The translations under genes and the position numbers were made by a program. A model generated the notes under the pieces. That model was given only the letters and a program-made list of their open reading frames with translations, was not told the DNA's origin and ran no database searches. 64,000 bases of DNA from CAJQQK01 sp963696075 (GTDB taxonomy: Bacteria; Pseudomonadota; Alphaproteobacteria; Rhizobiales; Hyphomicrobiaceae): assembly GCA_963696075.1 (NCBI GenBank), contig CAVOJD010000008.1:248001-312000 (forward strand), read 5' to 3'. Positions within the stretch are counted from its first letter, which is position 1, and the number at the start of each line of letters is the position of its first letter. This document shows positions 1-12,346 of this stretch, piece after piece.

Positions 1-644
1 CGGCCTCTGTCACGAACCGCCAGCCAATCTCAGCCACATTGGGGAAGTCGATAATCGTGGAGTTCGAGCTCAGGATAGGCGTTGCACAGGCTGATCGTCA
101 TCGCGCCCGTCCCGCCCCCGACATCGAGCATCGAGCGCGCATTGGAAAGATCGACAACCCGCGCCAACGTCCGCCCGGGTCCAAGCGAACCTGAATGCTG
201 CGACTCGCTGTAGAGCGTCGCCTGCTCCCCATCCGACATCCAGTGCGCGTAGGAATTGATCTCCTCCGGCCCCAGCGTGCCATCAAGAACATCGTTGAGC
301 TGCTGCAGGAACGGGTACATCTGCTTGTCGATCTGGTAACGCAGATAGTCACCGAAATCATACCTCGCCCCGCGCACCAGAAACTGCTCCGCCGCCGGCG
401 AGTTGGCATAATTGCCGTTCTCGAACTTGAGCGCACCAATGCTGGTCAGCGCGGTCACGAGCGTCATGATGCGGTTCCGCGGCACCTTGGTCGCCGCCGC
501 CAGATCGTCAATCGTTGCGACCCCTTCCGCGATCCGCGAGAACAGGTCGATATGCAGCGCTCCAAACAACGCTTTCGACGCCATGAAACCAAACGCCACA
601 CGCGACAATTCTTCTGATGTTTCCAGCAGCGTTTCGCTCGACAT
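1..644 (-). pseudogene. SAM-dependent O-methyltransferase, frameshifted, runs off the left edge
   Basis: The start is the ATG at 644. Residues 10-90 look like the dimerisation and winged-helix part of small-molecule O-methyltransferases. The SAM motif LDVGGGTGAMTISL lies near residue 175. The frame hits a stop at 30-32. If one base (about position 62) is skipped, the other frame continues STIIDFPNVAEIGWRF to the window edge, which is the expected sequence after motif I in this family. So I see one intact methyltransferase with a +1 disruption, not a natural 204-residue protein. The substrate is unknown; relatives methylate hydroxylated aromatics, carotenoids or bacteriochlorophyll precursors. 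The rest of the gene lies outside the window. Confidence 0.75.
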
Positions 645-848
645 GAATCAAGGCCCTTTTGTTTGACGATTTCAGGAAGGTCGGAATTGAGACATTCTGC
701 GTCGCTTTTACGGCATTTAGCCCAAGACACAAAATCCGCCGAACAAGCAGGCGGTTTGCGCGCGAACATGCACAGCGAATGATCAATTCAGGGCGTTCAC
801 CACCAATCGCCACAGATCTCCCACAGGCTCAGGCGATCACGCAGGCGG

Positions 849-1526
849 TCAGGCTCGCTCGCCGTCAGGCCCCCGCCCCCCGAACACGATCGGCGCCTGT
901 CCCGGCGCCCACCGCGCCACCTTGTCCATCACGTCGAGAAAAACCGGAGCGGCAAGGAAACCCTCAAGCCAGGCCGACACGCGCGGAAAGCCCGCCGCAT
1001 CGAACCAGGCCTTGTCGACAAACGCGAACTGTCTGACGAAGGGAAAGATCGCAATGTCACCAAGACGCGCACTGCCATCGAACAGAAAATCGTGGCGGGA
1101 CAGGCGCTCTTCGAGAGCGGCGAGAAACACGCAGGCCCGCTTGCGCGCCAAAAGACGCTGAGCGTCATCACCCTTCGCACCATACTTGTAGGCATCGAGA
1201 TTCGGCTTGAAATCCGCCTCACACGCTGAGATCAAATCCAGCATCTGAGAGCGATCGACCGGCCCCGCCAGCCAACCCTCCGGATCGTTCCGCCCCAGCG
1301 CCCACAGCATGATTTCCAGGCTCTCCTCGATGACCGAGCCATCACTGAGAACCAGAACCGGCACCGTCCCTTTCGGCGACGCCGCCAGCATCTCCGCTGG
1401 TTTGTCGCGAAGGACGATCTCTCTCAGGTCGACCACCTGCCCACTTGCCAATATCGCCATGCGCGCACGCATCGCGTAGGGACATCGCCGGAAACTGTAG
1501 AGGATCGGCCGGCCGGTTTGCATCAT
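849..1526 (-). CDS. Glutathione S-transferase family protein
   Basis: This is a 225-residue cytosolic GST. The N-terminal thioredoxin-like half begins ILYSFRRCPYAMRARMAI, with a CPYA motif in the glutathione-site position, followed by TVPVLVLSDGSVIEESLEI, which holds the cis-proline and the glutathione-contacting E-S pair. The rest is the helical C-terminal domain (SARLGDIAIFPFVRQFA). The gene starts only 27 bases after the secA stop on the same strand, so it may be read through from secA. The substrate cannot be inferred; the CPYA motif suggests thiol-transfer or reductase chemistry more than classical conjugation. Confidence 0.85.
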   Translation of the reverse strand: MMQTGRPILYSFRRCPYAMRARMAILASGQVVDLREIVLRDKPAEMLAASPKGTVPVLVLSDGSVIEESLEIMLWALGRNDPEGWLAGPVDRSQMLDLISACEADFKPNLDAYKYGAKGDDAQRLLARKRACVFLAALEERLSRHDFLFDGSARLGDIAIFPFVRQFAFVDKAWFDAAGFPRVSAWLEGFLAAPVFLDVMDKVARWAPGQAPIVFGGRGPDGERA

Positions 1527-1553
1527 GGTTGCAGGTTCAGCGTCACCGCTCGA

Positions 1554-4685
<3,132 letters not shown>

Positions 4686-5231
4686 GTGACGTCTTTCCCA
4701 GTCTCCCGCCTCGGCGGGCGGCAACCATGGTTATATGAAGCAATGCCGGCGATATGCGGCTGCCACGAACAATATTGCCGCCGCCCCATCGCCGAAACGG
4801 GGCGGTGCCGGCAGAACTCTGAATGTGATGGACGCGAACGGACACGGAAATCGGATCGAGTTATCCGACGCCTGAATAACGTCGGAATTGACAACCTGCC
4901 TGTTTGGCGCCCGACTTCCGGTCAAATAAGAACCGGGAGGCCCCATTGTCAATGAACCACGAGAGAGCTCCCGACGAGCCCAGCCCTTGGCCCGTGCGCT
5001 ACACTGCCCCTATATAACCGCGCAATGCCATGCTACGTCGCAGCAAATCCTCACCACCATCTTTTCGCCAGAGAACCCGACAACCCTCCCAATCATCACC
5101 CCAAACGGCGGGCGGCCGCAGCTTTGCCGATTTCCGCCCCGTCCCTGAGATCAGCGTCTTTTCAATGCGCTAGCAGAAACCTGAACACTCCGAACCTCCA
5201 CGAATCCAACAAACCCGCGAAGGATCCCCTC
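4686..5231. other. Intergenic region between secA and the PpiC gene
   Basis: About 545 bases separate two divergent genes. The only distinct signal is a candidate sigma-70-like promoter at 4987-5016 pointing right. Long open frames on both strands here lack coding character or ribosome sites. No RNA gene or repeat was recognised. Confidence 0.5.
4987..5016 (+). promoter_or_regulatory. Candidate promoter of the PpiC isomerase gene
   Basis: TTGGCC at 4987-4992 and TATATA at 5011-5016 are separated by 18 bases, in the region upstream of the PpiC gene. If used, it would leave a leader of roughly 200 bases before the chosen GTG start. This is a pattern match only. Confidence 0.35.
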
Positions 5232-6071
5232 GTGCACAAATCACTCAACACTGCCATGGTCATGGCTGCCTTGTTGCTGGCCGCACCGGCGATCCAGCCA
5301 GCTCTCGCCGCTGACGACACCGCGAAAGTCGTCGCCAAGGTCAACGGCCAGGTCATTACCGAACGGGATATGGCCATCGCGGAAACCGAACTTGGACCAA
5401 GCCTTGACCGTGCCCAAGTGCAGGACCCTGCCCAGCGCCGGCAAATTCTTGCGGCTTTCCTGGTCGACAACCAGCTTTTCGCCGAGGCGGGCGAGAAGGA
5501 TAAGATGGGCGACGGCGCCGATTTCGCCCAGCGAATGGCGTATTGGAAGCGCCGCGCGATGCGCGAGACCTATTTTGACAAAGCCGTGAAGGGCCAGGTC
5601 ACCGAGGCCGAGGCGAAGTCCTTCTATGACGAACAGGCCAAAAAGGCCCCCGGCGGCCCGCAGATCCGTGCGCGCCACATCCTCCTGAAGACCGAGGAGA
5701 AAGCCAAGGAAATCTATGAGATGATCGCCCACGACGGCGATTTTGCCGAACTCGCCAAGACCCACTCGACGGGCCCTTCCGCCAAGAATGGCGGTGACCT
5801 CGGCTTTTTCGGCGAAGGCCAGATGGTGCCGGAATTCTCCAAGGCTGCCTTCGCTTTGAAGGTCGGTGAAGTCTCGCTGCCCGTAAAAACCAAGTTCGGC
5901 TGGCACTTGATCAAGGTCGAGGATCGCCGCGACAGCAACTTTCCGCCGTTCGCGGACCTGAAGGATCGCATCGTCGACCACCTCGCCCAGCAGAAGGCAC
6001 AGAGCGTTGCCGCAGAAATGCGAAAATCAGCAACTGTTGAATATGTGGATCAGAGCTTGCAGCCGCGCTAA
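5232..6071 (+). CDS. Periplasmic parvulin-type peptidyl-prolyl isomerase (PpiC/PrsA/SurA-like)
   Basis: It catalyses cis-trans isomerisation of prolyl bonds in exported proteins, and its location beside secA fits. The frame is open from 5025, but the GTG at 5232 is preferred: it follows an AGG at 5221-5223 and starts a clear signal peptide (VHKSLNTAMVMAALLLAAP, cleavage after ALA). The 279-residue product has an N-terminal SurA-like helical region (VNGQVITERDMAIAE) and a parvulin domain roughly at residues 140-235 (RARHILLK, GGDLGFFGEGQMVPEF, GWHLIKVEDRR). The C-terminal helix is short. The order secA/PpiC/argJ is conserved in many alphaproteobacteria. Confidence 0.92.
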   Translation: MHKSLNTAMVMAALLLAAPAIQPALAADDTAKVVAKVNGQVITERDMAIAETELGPSLDRAQVQDPAQRRQILAAFLVDNQLFAEAGEKDKMGDGADFAQRMAYWKRRAMRETYFDKAVKGQVTEAEAKSFYDEQAKKAPGGPQIRARHILLKTEEKAKEIYEMIAHDGDFAELAKTHSTGPSAKNGGDLGFFGEGQMVPEFSKAAFALKVGEVSLPVKTKFGWHLIKVEDRRDSNFPPFADLKDRIVDHLAQQKAQSVAAEMRKSATVEYVDQSLQPR

Positions 6072-6183
6072 GACTGCGCGCAACGCTTCTTGAATCCCCC
6101 CGGCTTCGATCGGAGCTGGACCGCATCAACATGTGCCGGGCGATCAGCGATGTTCGCCCGGCTCCTTTTGGAGGACGCTTGCC

Positions 6184-7419
6184 GTGGCAGGCTTCATCAA
6201 GGTCTCACCCTTCGCCCCATCCGAACTGGCCAAACCGCCCGCCATCGCCGGCGTCCGTTTCGCCACCGCTGAAGCTGGCATCAAATACAAGGGCCGCGAG
6301 GATCTCCTCCTCGCCGTCCTGCCCGAAGGCACCATCGCAGCCGGCGTCACGACCCGCTCGAAGACCTGCTCCGCGCCCGTGCTGTGGTGCCGCGATCAAC
6401 TCGCCCACGGCCACGCTCGCGCCCTCGTCGTCAATTCCGGCAACGCCAACGCATTTACCGGCCGCAAGGGTGCCGAGGCCGTCCGGATCACGGCCGATGC
6501 CGCCGCGAAAGCCGTCGGCTGCCGCCCTGAGGATGTCTTTATCGCCTCCACCGGCGTGATCGGCGAGCCCATGGATGCCGGCGCCTTCTCCCACCTCCTC
6601 TCGGAACTCGCCCCGAAGGCGACGGAATCCGCCTGGGAGCGGGCCGCACGCGCCATCATGACTACCGACACCTATCCAAAGCTGTCGACGGCAACCGCCA
6701 AGGTCGGCGGCGAAACGATCAATATCGCAGGCTTCGTCAAAGGTTCCGGCATGATCGCCCCGGATATGGCGACGATGCTGGGCTTCATCTTCACCGATGC
6801 CAACATCGACCTGCCGCTTCTCCAGAAGCTCACCCGCGATTTCGCCGACAAGACCTTCAATTGCATCACTGTCGACAGCGACACCTCGACCAGCGACACC
6901 GTGATCGTCTTTGCCACCGGCGCCTCCGGCACAAAGATCACCGATGCGGGCGCGCCCGAGGCACAAGCCTTCGCCGCAGCCCTCCATGGCGTCATGCGTG
7001 ACATGGCCCATCAGGTCGTCCGCGACGGCGAAGGCCTTTCCAAATTCATCGAGATCACCGTCACCGGCGCCGAGAACGATACCGCCGCCCACAAAATCGC
7101 CATGACGCTCGCCAATTCGCCGATCCTCAAGGCAGCCTTTGCCGGCGAGGACCCCAATTGGGGCCGCGTCGTCATGGCCGTCGGCAAGGCCGGCGAAGCC
7201 GCCGACCGCGACAAACTCGCCATCAAGTTTGGGGACATCCTTGTCGCCGAAAACGGCCAGCGCCATCCCGGCTATGCCGAGGAACAAGGCGCCGCCTACA
7301 TGAAAAACGCTGAACTCACGGTCGCCGTGGATGTCGGGATCGGGGCCGGCAGCGCCGTCGTTTGGACGTGCGATCTCACCCATGATTACATCACGATCAA
7401 CGCCGATTATCGTACCTGA
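6184..7419 (+). CDS. argJ: Bifunctional ornithine acetyltransferase / N-acetylglutamate synthase
   Basis: ArgJ moves the acetyl group from N-acetylornithine to glutamate in the cyclic arginine pathway, and may also use acetyl-CoA. The start is the GTG at 6184, nine bases after GGAGG at 6170-6174; the ATG at 6133 lacks such a site. The precursor is 411 residues. It is cut by autoproteolysis before the nucleophilic Thr197 in GMIAPDMATMLGF, giving alpha and beta chains. Other conserved segments are VVNSGNANAFTG, SGNxxK-like KGSG before the cleavage site, and EDPNWGRVVMAVGK. Gene order and length are normal. Confidence 0.96.
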   Translation: MAGFIKVSPFAPSELAKPPAIAGVRFATAEAGIKYKGREDLLLAVLPEGTIAAGVTTRSKTCSAPVLWCRDQLAHGHARALVVNSGNANAFTGRKGAEAVRITADAAAKAVGCRPEDVFIASTGVIGEPMDAGAFSHLLSELAPKATESAWERAARAIMTTDTYPKLSTATAKVGGETINIAGFVKGSGMIAPDMATMLGFIFTDANIDLPLLQKLTRDFADKTFNCITVDSDTSTSDTVIVFATGASGTKITDAGAPEAQAFAAALHGVMRDMAHQVVRDGEGLSKFIEITVTGAENDTAAHKIAMTLANSPILKAAFAGEDPNWGRVVMAVGKAGEAADRDKLAIKFGDILVAENGQRHPGYAEEQGAAYMKNAELTVAVDVGIGAGSAVVWTCDLTHDYITINADYRT

Positions 7420-7430
7420 GGACGCCTTCG

Positions 7431-8120
7431 ATGGATCCTGAATTCTGGCACGATCGCTGGCAAAACGCCCAGATCGGCTTTCATCAGCCGAAACCAAACG
7501 CCAAGCTCGCCGCCTACTGGCCGCGTCTCGCGCTCCCCGCCGGCAGCACGGTCTTCGTGCCGCTGTGTGGCAAGAGTCTCGACATGGTCTGGCTCGCCGA
7601 TCACGGCCACCACGTCATCGGCATCGAGTTAAGCGAACGCGCCGTTGATGAATTCTTCGCCGAACAAGGCCTGGCACCGGCCACCCGCGCGCATGGCGAG
7701 CTGACCCTCAAGTCATCCGGCCCCTACGACCTGTGGTGCGGCGACGTCTTCGACATGACCGCCGATTTGGCCGCCGGCGCCACAGGCCTATACGACCGGG
7801 CAGCCTTGGTCGCACTGCCGCCCACGATGCGCCAGCGTTACACGACCCATCTCCTGAGCCTTTTTCCTGAAACACCACCGCCACCCGGCCTCCTGATTAC
7901 ACTCGAATACGACCAGGCCCGGGTCGATGGCCCACCGCATTCGGTGCCGCAAGACGAAGTCGACCGCCACTTCTCGGCCAGCTACCGCATCGAGGAATGC
8001 CACCGGTCCAGCGATAGGGCTCCGCCGCCGAAATTCATTGATGCAGGCCTCACCGACATCATCGAGGTCGCCTACCTCCTTCACCCGCGCACCCCAGGCG
8101 CCGCCGGCGGCAGCGCCTGA
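7431..8120 (+). CDS. tpm: Thiopurine S-methyltransferase family protein
   Basis: A 229-residue SAM-dependent methyltransferase of the TPMT family, whose bacterial members methylate thiopurines or detoxify tellurite and selenite. The N-terminus MDPEFWHDRWQNAQIGFHQP is diagnostic, with the conserved tryptophans and the FHQ segment. The SAM site is VFVPLCGKSLDMVWLADHG followed by VIGIELS. The later YDRAALVALP is also typical. It starts 11 bases after argJ stops, and its stop overlaps the mutT start (TGATG), so the three genes are probably one transcript. Confidence 0.92.
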   Translation: MDPEFWHDRWQNAQIGFHQPKPNAKLAAYWPRLALPAGSTVFVPLCGKSLDMVWLADHGHHVIGIELSERAVDEFFAEQGLAPATRAHGELTLKSSGPYDLWCGDVFDMTADLAAGATGLYDRAALVALPPTMRQRYTTHLLSLFPETPPPPGLLITLEYDQARVDGPPHSVPQDEVDRHFSASYRIEECHRSSDRAPPPKFIDAGLTDIIEVAYLLHPRTPGAAGGSA

Positions 8121-8551
8121 TGTCCGATCCGCTGAAGACACCCGATGCCAAGCGCCTCGTTCTCGTTGTCGCAGCCGCCCTGATTGACGCCGATGATCGC
8201 GTCCTGATCGCCCGCCGCCCGCCGGGCAAGCCGATGGCCGGCCTTTGGGAATTTCCTGGCGGCAAGGTCGCCTCGGGTGAAACGCCCGAAGACGCTCTCA
8301 TTCGCGAACTCCGCGAAGAGCTCGCCATCGAGGTTTGCGACGATTGCCTCGCGCCCTACGTCTTCGCCTCCCACACCTACGACGACTTCCACCTCCTGAT
8401 GCCGCTCTACATCACACGCCGCTGGGAAGGTGAAATCGAACCCCGCGAAGGCCAGGAACTGAAATGGGTGCGCGCCGTCCGCCTCGCCGACTATCCGATG
8501 CCGGAAGCGGACCTGCCGCTGATCCCGTGGCTGCGCGACCTGCTGGCCTGA
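8120..8551 (+). CDS. mutT: (Deoxy)nucleoside triphosphate pyrophosphohydrolase MutT (Nudix)
   Basis: This 143-residue Nudix hydrolase is expected to remove 8-oxo-dGTP from the nucleotide pool. The full Nudix box is visible: GGKVASGETPEDALIRELRE followed by ELAI. The preceding LLIARRP-like segment (VLIARRPPGKPMAGLWEFP) is typical of MutT, and the C-terminal WVRAVRLADYPMPEADLPLI matches the substrate-clamping end. The ATG overlaps the tpm stop by one base, implying translational coupling. It converges with the methyltransferase gene on the other strand only 12 bases away. Confidence 0.92.
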   Translation: MSDPLKTPDAKRLVLVVAAALIDADDRVLIARRPPGKPMAGLWEFPGGKVASGETPEDALIRELREELAIEVCDDCLAPYVFASHTYDDFHLLMPLYITRRWEGEIEPREGQELKWVRAVRLADYPMPEADLPLIPWLRDLLA

Positions 8552-8563
8552 CGCAGACGACCT

Positions 8564-9478
8564 TTAGAGCTTCTGCTCTTTCGTCTTGAGCGCATCGGCA
8601 AGCCGCACGGTCGCACTGCCCGGCTTGAGCGGTTTTTGCTGGCTCTCGTCTGGCGCCCATCCCGTCAACGTCAGCAATTCGAACGTCGCCGCGATGCGCC
8701 CCTCAGGACCATCATCAGCCGGGAACGCCTCAGTGTATCGACGCGACGCCTCGAACAGGATCGACCGTCGCATCGGCACCCGCGAGCGCTCATGCAGCAC
8801 ATTGCCCGCCCCCATCGCCTTGAGGTCCCGCATCAGATGCAGCGCGCTTGGATACGTCACCGTCAGCCGCTCGACATCCGTCACCGGCAACGCAAAGCCC
8901 GCCCGCTGCAGCAGGCCGCCCGCATCCCGCACATCGACGAACGGCTGCACCCGTGGCGATGCGCCCCCCGTCACCTCTGCTTCAGCTTCGAGCATCACCT
9001 GACGCAACTCCGAGAGTGTCGCGCCACCGAGGAGAACGCCGACAAACAGGCCATCCGGGCGCAACAAGCGGCGGATCCGCGCCAGCACCCCCGGCAGATC
9101 GTTGACGTACTGTAGCGCCAGCACCGACACGGCGAGATCAACCGATGCCTCATCGAACGCCAGCGCCTCTTCGTCCGCGACGATTTTGCGTGCACCAGCA
9201 CTGAGCGCCGACAGTTCCTGAAGCGGTTCGACCTCAACGACTTCTGATACGCCGTGCGCCTCAAGCGCCCGCGCCACGACGCCATGATAGCTGCCGACGA
9301 CAACGGCCCGGTCGAACGTCCGTTGGATCATGCCAAGCCGGTCAACGACATCATCCGCCGCATACCGCAACAGGAAATCCGGCAACGCATCACCGCCCGC
9401 CGCGGTTGCCCGCCGCGCCAATCGCCGCCGCCGTTCATGCAGCAGCGCCCTGTCGAATATCTCTCGGTTGTCACTCAT
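8564..9478 (-). CDS. NDUFAF5/BioC-like SAM-dependent methyltransferase
   Basis: The frame opens at 9658, but the ATG at 9478 (MSDNREIFDRALLHERRRR) matches where homologues start, giving 304 residues. Those proteins begin IFDRAL, as here. The domain is a class I methyltransferase with a degenerate motif I (AVVVGSYHGVVARAL), an acidic motif II (VVEVEPL) and a SVLALQYVNDLPGVLARIRR segment typical of the family. Mitochondrial relatives (NDUFAF5) hydroxylate an arginine of complex I despite the methyltransferase fold, so the actual reaction here is open. It is divergent from comF, with 134 bases between the starts. Confidence 0.85.
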   Translation of the reverse strand: MSDNREIFDRALLHERRRRLARRATAAGGDALPDFLLRYAADDVVDRLGMIQRTFDRAVVVGSYHGVVARALEAHGVSEVVEVEPLQELSALSAGARKIVADEEALAFDEASVDLAVSVLALQYVNDLPGVLARIRRLLRPDGLFVGVLLGGATLSELRQVMLEAEAEVTGGASPRVQPFVDVRDAGGLLQRAGFALPVTDVERLTVTYPSALHLMRDLKAMGAGNVLHERSRVPMRRSILFEASRRYTEAFPADDGPEGRIAATFELLTLTGWAPDESQQKPLKPGSATVRLADALKTKEQKL

Positions 9479-9612
9479 CACGCTCGTACATACCGGGTTC
9501 CGAAGCTGTATGAAACCAGCCCCGCCAACCCGCCGCAATCGCTTCCCCGTGGCGCAACCCTGAAGGTTCCGGCTAAGATCATCCGAGCCGTCCAAACCTT
9601 TGCGGGCCCCCA

Positions 9613-10419
9613 ATGAGCGAAGATCAGTCAGAAGCCGCGATCGCGCCGCCTCCCACACGGATCTTGGCCGTTCGCGATCACCTCAAGGCCCTCGCCGCAC
9701 GCACACTCGACCTCATCATTCCGCCCTCCTGCCTCGCGTGTCGTGAGCCCATCGCGACCCACGATTCGATCTGCGCGGCCTGCTGGCGCGAAATCCGCTT
9801 TGTCCGCGCCCCGCTGTGCGACCGCCTCGGCCTGCCAATGCCCTTCGATCCCGGCGGCACCGTCATTTCTGCTGCCGCCATTGCCCATCCCCCGGACTAT
9901 GACCGGGCACGCGCCGTCGCCCTCTTTTCCGCCGTCATGCGCGACCTGATCCATCAGTTCAAATACGCAGATGCCCATCACGCCCGCACCCGCTTCGGCA
10001 AGTGGCTCGCCGGCGCCGGCGCCGAACTGATCGCCGATTGCGACTTGATCCTGCCGGTACCGATGCACCGCCGCCGCCTGCTCACCCGGCGCTACAATCA
10101 GGCAGCCATTCTGGCCCGCGAACTTGCCCGTCAGGAGAATATGCCTTTTGCCCCCACGCTCCTTGTGCGCAGGAAAGCCACCCGCAGCCAGGTCGGCCTC
10201 ACCACCCCCCAGCGCCGCGCCAACGTGGCTGGCGCTTTTCGTCTGGCCCGCGGCGCGGAAAAGCGGATCGCCGGCAAACGCATCCTCCTGATCGACGATG
10301 TCATTACCACCGGCGCCACCACCAACGCCTGCGCGCGCACCTTGAAGCGCGGCGGCGCGACCGGCGTCGACGTCCTCGCCCTGGCCATCCGCCCGCCGGG
10401 CTCAACCCTCGAGTTGTAG
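9613..10419 (+). CDS. ComF family phosphoribosyltransferase-like protein
   Basis: A 268-residue ComF/GntX-type protein. An N-terminal double zinc knuckle (PSCLACREPIATHDSICAAC) precedes a type I phosphoribosyltransferase fold with ILPVPMHRRRLLTRRYNQA and the PRPP-binding loop RILLIDDVITTGATTNAC. Family members act in DNA uptake in some bacteria, but in alphaproteobacteria the role is not settled. It begins the run comF, grxC, nitrilase, DUF1178, a conserved neighbourhood in this class. Confidence 0.93.
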   Translation: MSEDQSEAAIAPPPTRILAVRDHLKALAARTLDLIIPPSCLACREPIATHDSICAACWREIRFVRAPLCDRLGLPMPFDPGGTVISAAAIAHPPDYDRARAVALFSAVMRDLIHQFKYADAHHARTRFGKWLAGAGAELIADCDLILPVPMHRRRLLTRRYNQAAILARELARQENMPFAPTLLVRRKATRSQVGLTTPQRRANVAGAFRLARGAEKRIAGKRILLIDDVITTGATTNACARTLKRGGATGVDVLALAIRPPGSTLEL

Positions 10420-10576
10420 GCCCGGCCGCCAACTGGCCCGCCTCGGTCGTGCACGAGGGCCTTTGCGTCCACGCCCCCGGCACACTAGATTTACCTGACC
10501 AGCGCCCAACCACCCGACACGGCGCCTCAAGCGCCTATCATGCCAAGCCAACGCGACAATCAACCCGAGCGACTCC

Positions 10577-10834
10577 ATGGCCAAGATCACCATCTACACG
10601 TCGATGTTCTGTCCCTACTGCAGCCGCGCCAAGCGGCTCCTCAAGGAAAAGGGCGTGGACTTCGAAGAAATCGACGTCACCATGAGTTCGTCCAAGCGCG
10701 CGAAAATGACGGAGATGGCCGGCGGCCGCACATCCGTGCCCCAGATCTTCGTCGACGGCGAACACATCGGCGACTGCGACGGCATCCACGCCCTCGACGC
10801 CGAGGGCAGGCTCGACCCCCTGCTGGGACTCTGA
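10577..10834 (+). CDS. grxC: Glutaredoxin 3 (GrxC)
   Basis: An 85-residue dithiol glutaredoxin, the normal length. The active site CPYC is at residues 12-15. The cis-proline is in TSVPQIFVDG and the glutathione-binding GDCDG motif follows. It reduces disulfides and mixed glutathione disulfides in the cytosol. It lies 157 bases after comF and 52 bases before the nitrilase gene on the same strand. Confidence 0.96.
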   Translation: MAKITIYTSMFCPYCSRAKRLLKEKGVDFEEIDVTMSSSKRAKMTEMAGGRTSVPQIFVDGEHIGDCDGIHALDAEGRLDPLLGL

Positions 10835-10886
10835 CGACACCGCGCCAAAGCCAACCCGGCTCAAGCCAAACCGGAAAGCCCGCTTC

Positions 10887-11771
10887 ATGTCCGACGCCAC
10901 CCCAGCACCCGACCCGCGCTCCTTCACAGCCGCCCTCATCCAGACCTGCTCCAGCCGCGACGTCGACCGCAACATTGCAGAGGTCGGCGCCATGATCCGC
11001 GAGGCAGCCGCCGCCGGCGCTGACTATATCCAGACCCCGGAGGTGACGACAGTCATCGAGACCGACCGCACCCGCATGGCCGACGTCATCCAGCCGGAAG
11101 CCGGCAACCGCGCACTTGCCGCCTTTAGCGACCTCGCCCGCGACCTCGGCATCTGGCTCCACATCGGCTCGATGGCAATCGCAACCGACGGCCCCCGCTA
11201 CGCCAACCGCGCCTTCCTCTTCACGCCCAATGGCGATATCGCCGCGCGCTACGACAAGATCCACATGTTCGACGTCCAGATCGGCGCCGGCCAGACCTAC
11301 CAGGAAAGCAAGCGCTATCAGCCAGGAGAGCAAGCCGTCCTCAGCGATCTGCCGTGGGCAAAGCTCGGCATCACGATCTGCTACGACATGCGCTTTCCAG
11401 CCCTCTATCGCGCGCTCGCCAAGGCCGGCGCCGAAGTGATCGCCGTGCCCTCGTCCTTCACGGTGCCAACCGGCAAGGCCCATTGGCACGCCCTCCTGCG
11501 CGCCCGCGCCATTGAAAGCCAATGCTTTATTCTCGCCGCCGCTCAGGCCGGCCACCACGAGTGCGGCCGCGACACCTACGGCCACTCGATCGCCATCTCG
11601 CCGTGGGGTGAAATCCTCGCCGAAGCCGACGGCGAAACCACCGGCTTCATCACCGCCAAGATCGACCTCGAGCAAGTTGCAGACGCACGCCGCCGCGTCC
11701 CCTCCCTTGAGAACGACCGGCCTTTCGAGATCGTCCAGGCCGGCGCGCCAAACGCTTCCGCCGCCGAATAG
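10887..11771 (+). CDS. Carbon-nitrogen hydrolase (Nit1-type, deaminated-glutathione amidase-like)
   Basis: A 294-residue nitrilase-superfamily amidase. The catalytic triad is visible: Glu52 (QTPEVTT), Lys124 (RYDKIHMFD) and Cys165 (GITICYDMRFPALYR). The sequence resembles Nit1/NitFhit enzymes, which hydrolyse deaminated glutathione as metabolite repair. The position next to glutaredoxin agrees with that role but does not prove it. Length and start are normal. Confidence 0.9.
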   Translation: MSDATPAPDPRSFTAALIQTCSSRDVDRNIAEVGAMIREAAAAGADYIQTPEVTTVIETDRTRMADVIQPEAGNRALAAFSDLARDLGIWLHIGSMAIATDGPRYANRAFLFTPNGDIAARYDKIHMFDVQIGAGQTYQESKRYQPGEQAVLSDLPWAKLGITICYDMRFPALYRALAKAGAEVIAVPSSFTVPTGKAHWHALLRARAIESQCFILAAAQAGHHECGRDTYGHSIAISPWGEILAEADGETTGFITAKIDLEQVADARRRVPSLENDRPFEIVQAGAPNASAAE

Positions 11772-11891
11772 GCCGAAAAACCATGGTTCAGGGGCTAATC
11801 TGACGGATCTCCATCACGACGCTCTTTACGGATCGACAACCCGTCACCAATTATTCATGATCACGCACCGACACCCAACACCCTGAAACCC

Positions 11892-12315
11892 ATGATCAAA
11901 TATCAGCTCGTCTGCGACAAGGATCACGATTTTTCCGGCTGGTTCCGCTCCAGCGACGACTTCGACAAGCAGGTCAAGCGCAAACTCGTCGAGTGTCCCG
12001 ACTGCGGCTCGAAGAAGGTCGAGCAAGGCCCTGATGGCCCCGAACGTCGCAACCAGCCGCAAGAAATCGGTCGACCTGCCGCCGGAAAAGCGCGCCGAGT
12101 TGATCAAGGCGATGCGCGAGATCCGCAAACAAGTCGAACAGAACGCGGAATACGTCGGCCCCCGCTTCGCCGAGGAAGCCCGTCGCATCCACTACAAGGA
12201 AACCGACGAGGGCAAAGGCATCTACGGCGAGGCAACGCTGTCCGAAGCCAAGGAACTCGCCGAAGAGGGCATCGACTTCCTACCACTCCCAGTGCTACCC
12301 GAGGATCAGAACTGA
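11892..12315 (+). pseudogene. DUF1178 family protein, split by a +1 frameshift
   Basis: The start (MIKYQLVCDKDHDFSGWFRS) and the zinc-ribbon part (VECPDCGSKKVEQ) are in one frame. After CAA at 12024-12026, dropping one G lets the second frame continue ALMAPNVATSRKK and run to a stop at 12315, ending LPVLPEDQN. That is the complete DUF1178 layout of about 140 residues. DUF1178 proteins are small, of unknown function, and widespread in alphaproteobacteria beside the nitrilase gene. Either the gene is broken or the assembly has one extra base in GG at 12027-12028. Confidence 0.88.
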
Positions 12316-12346
12316 TCTGACCTGACGCAACGCGAGGTGGCCTGAC

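Noticed and set aside
6205..7497. A 430-residue minus-strand frame opposite argJ
   Set aside because: It mirrors argJ codons (Gly and Asp runs) and crosses the argJ-tpm boundary; it is a shadow frame.
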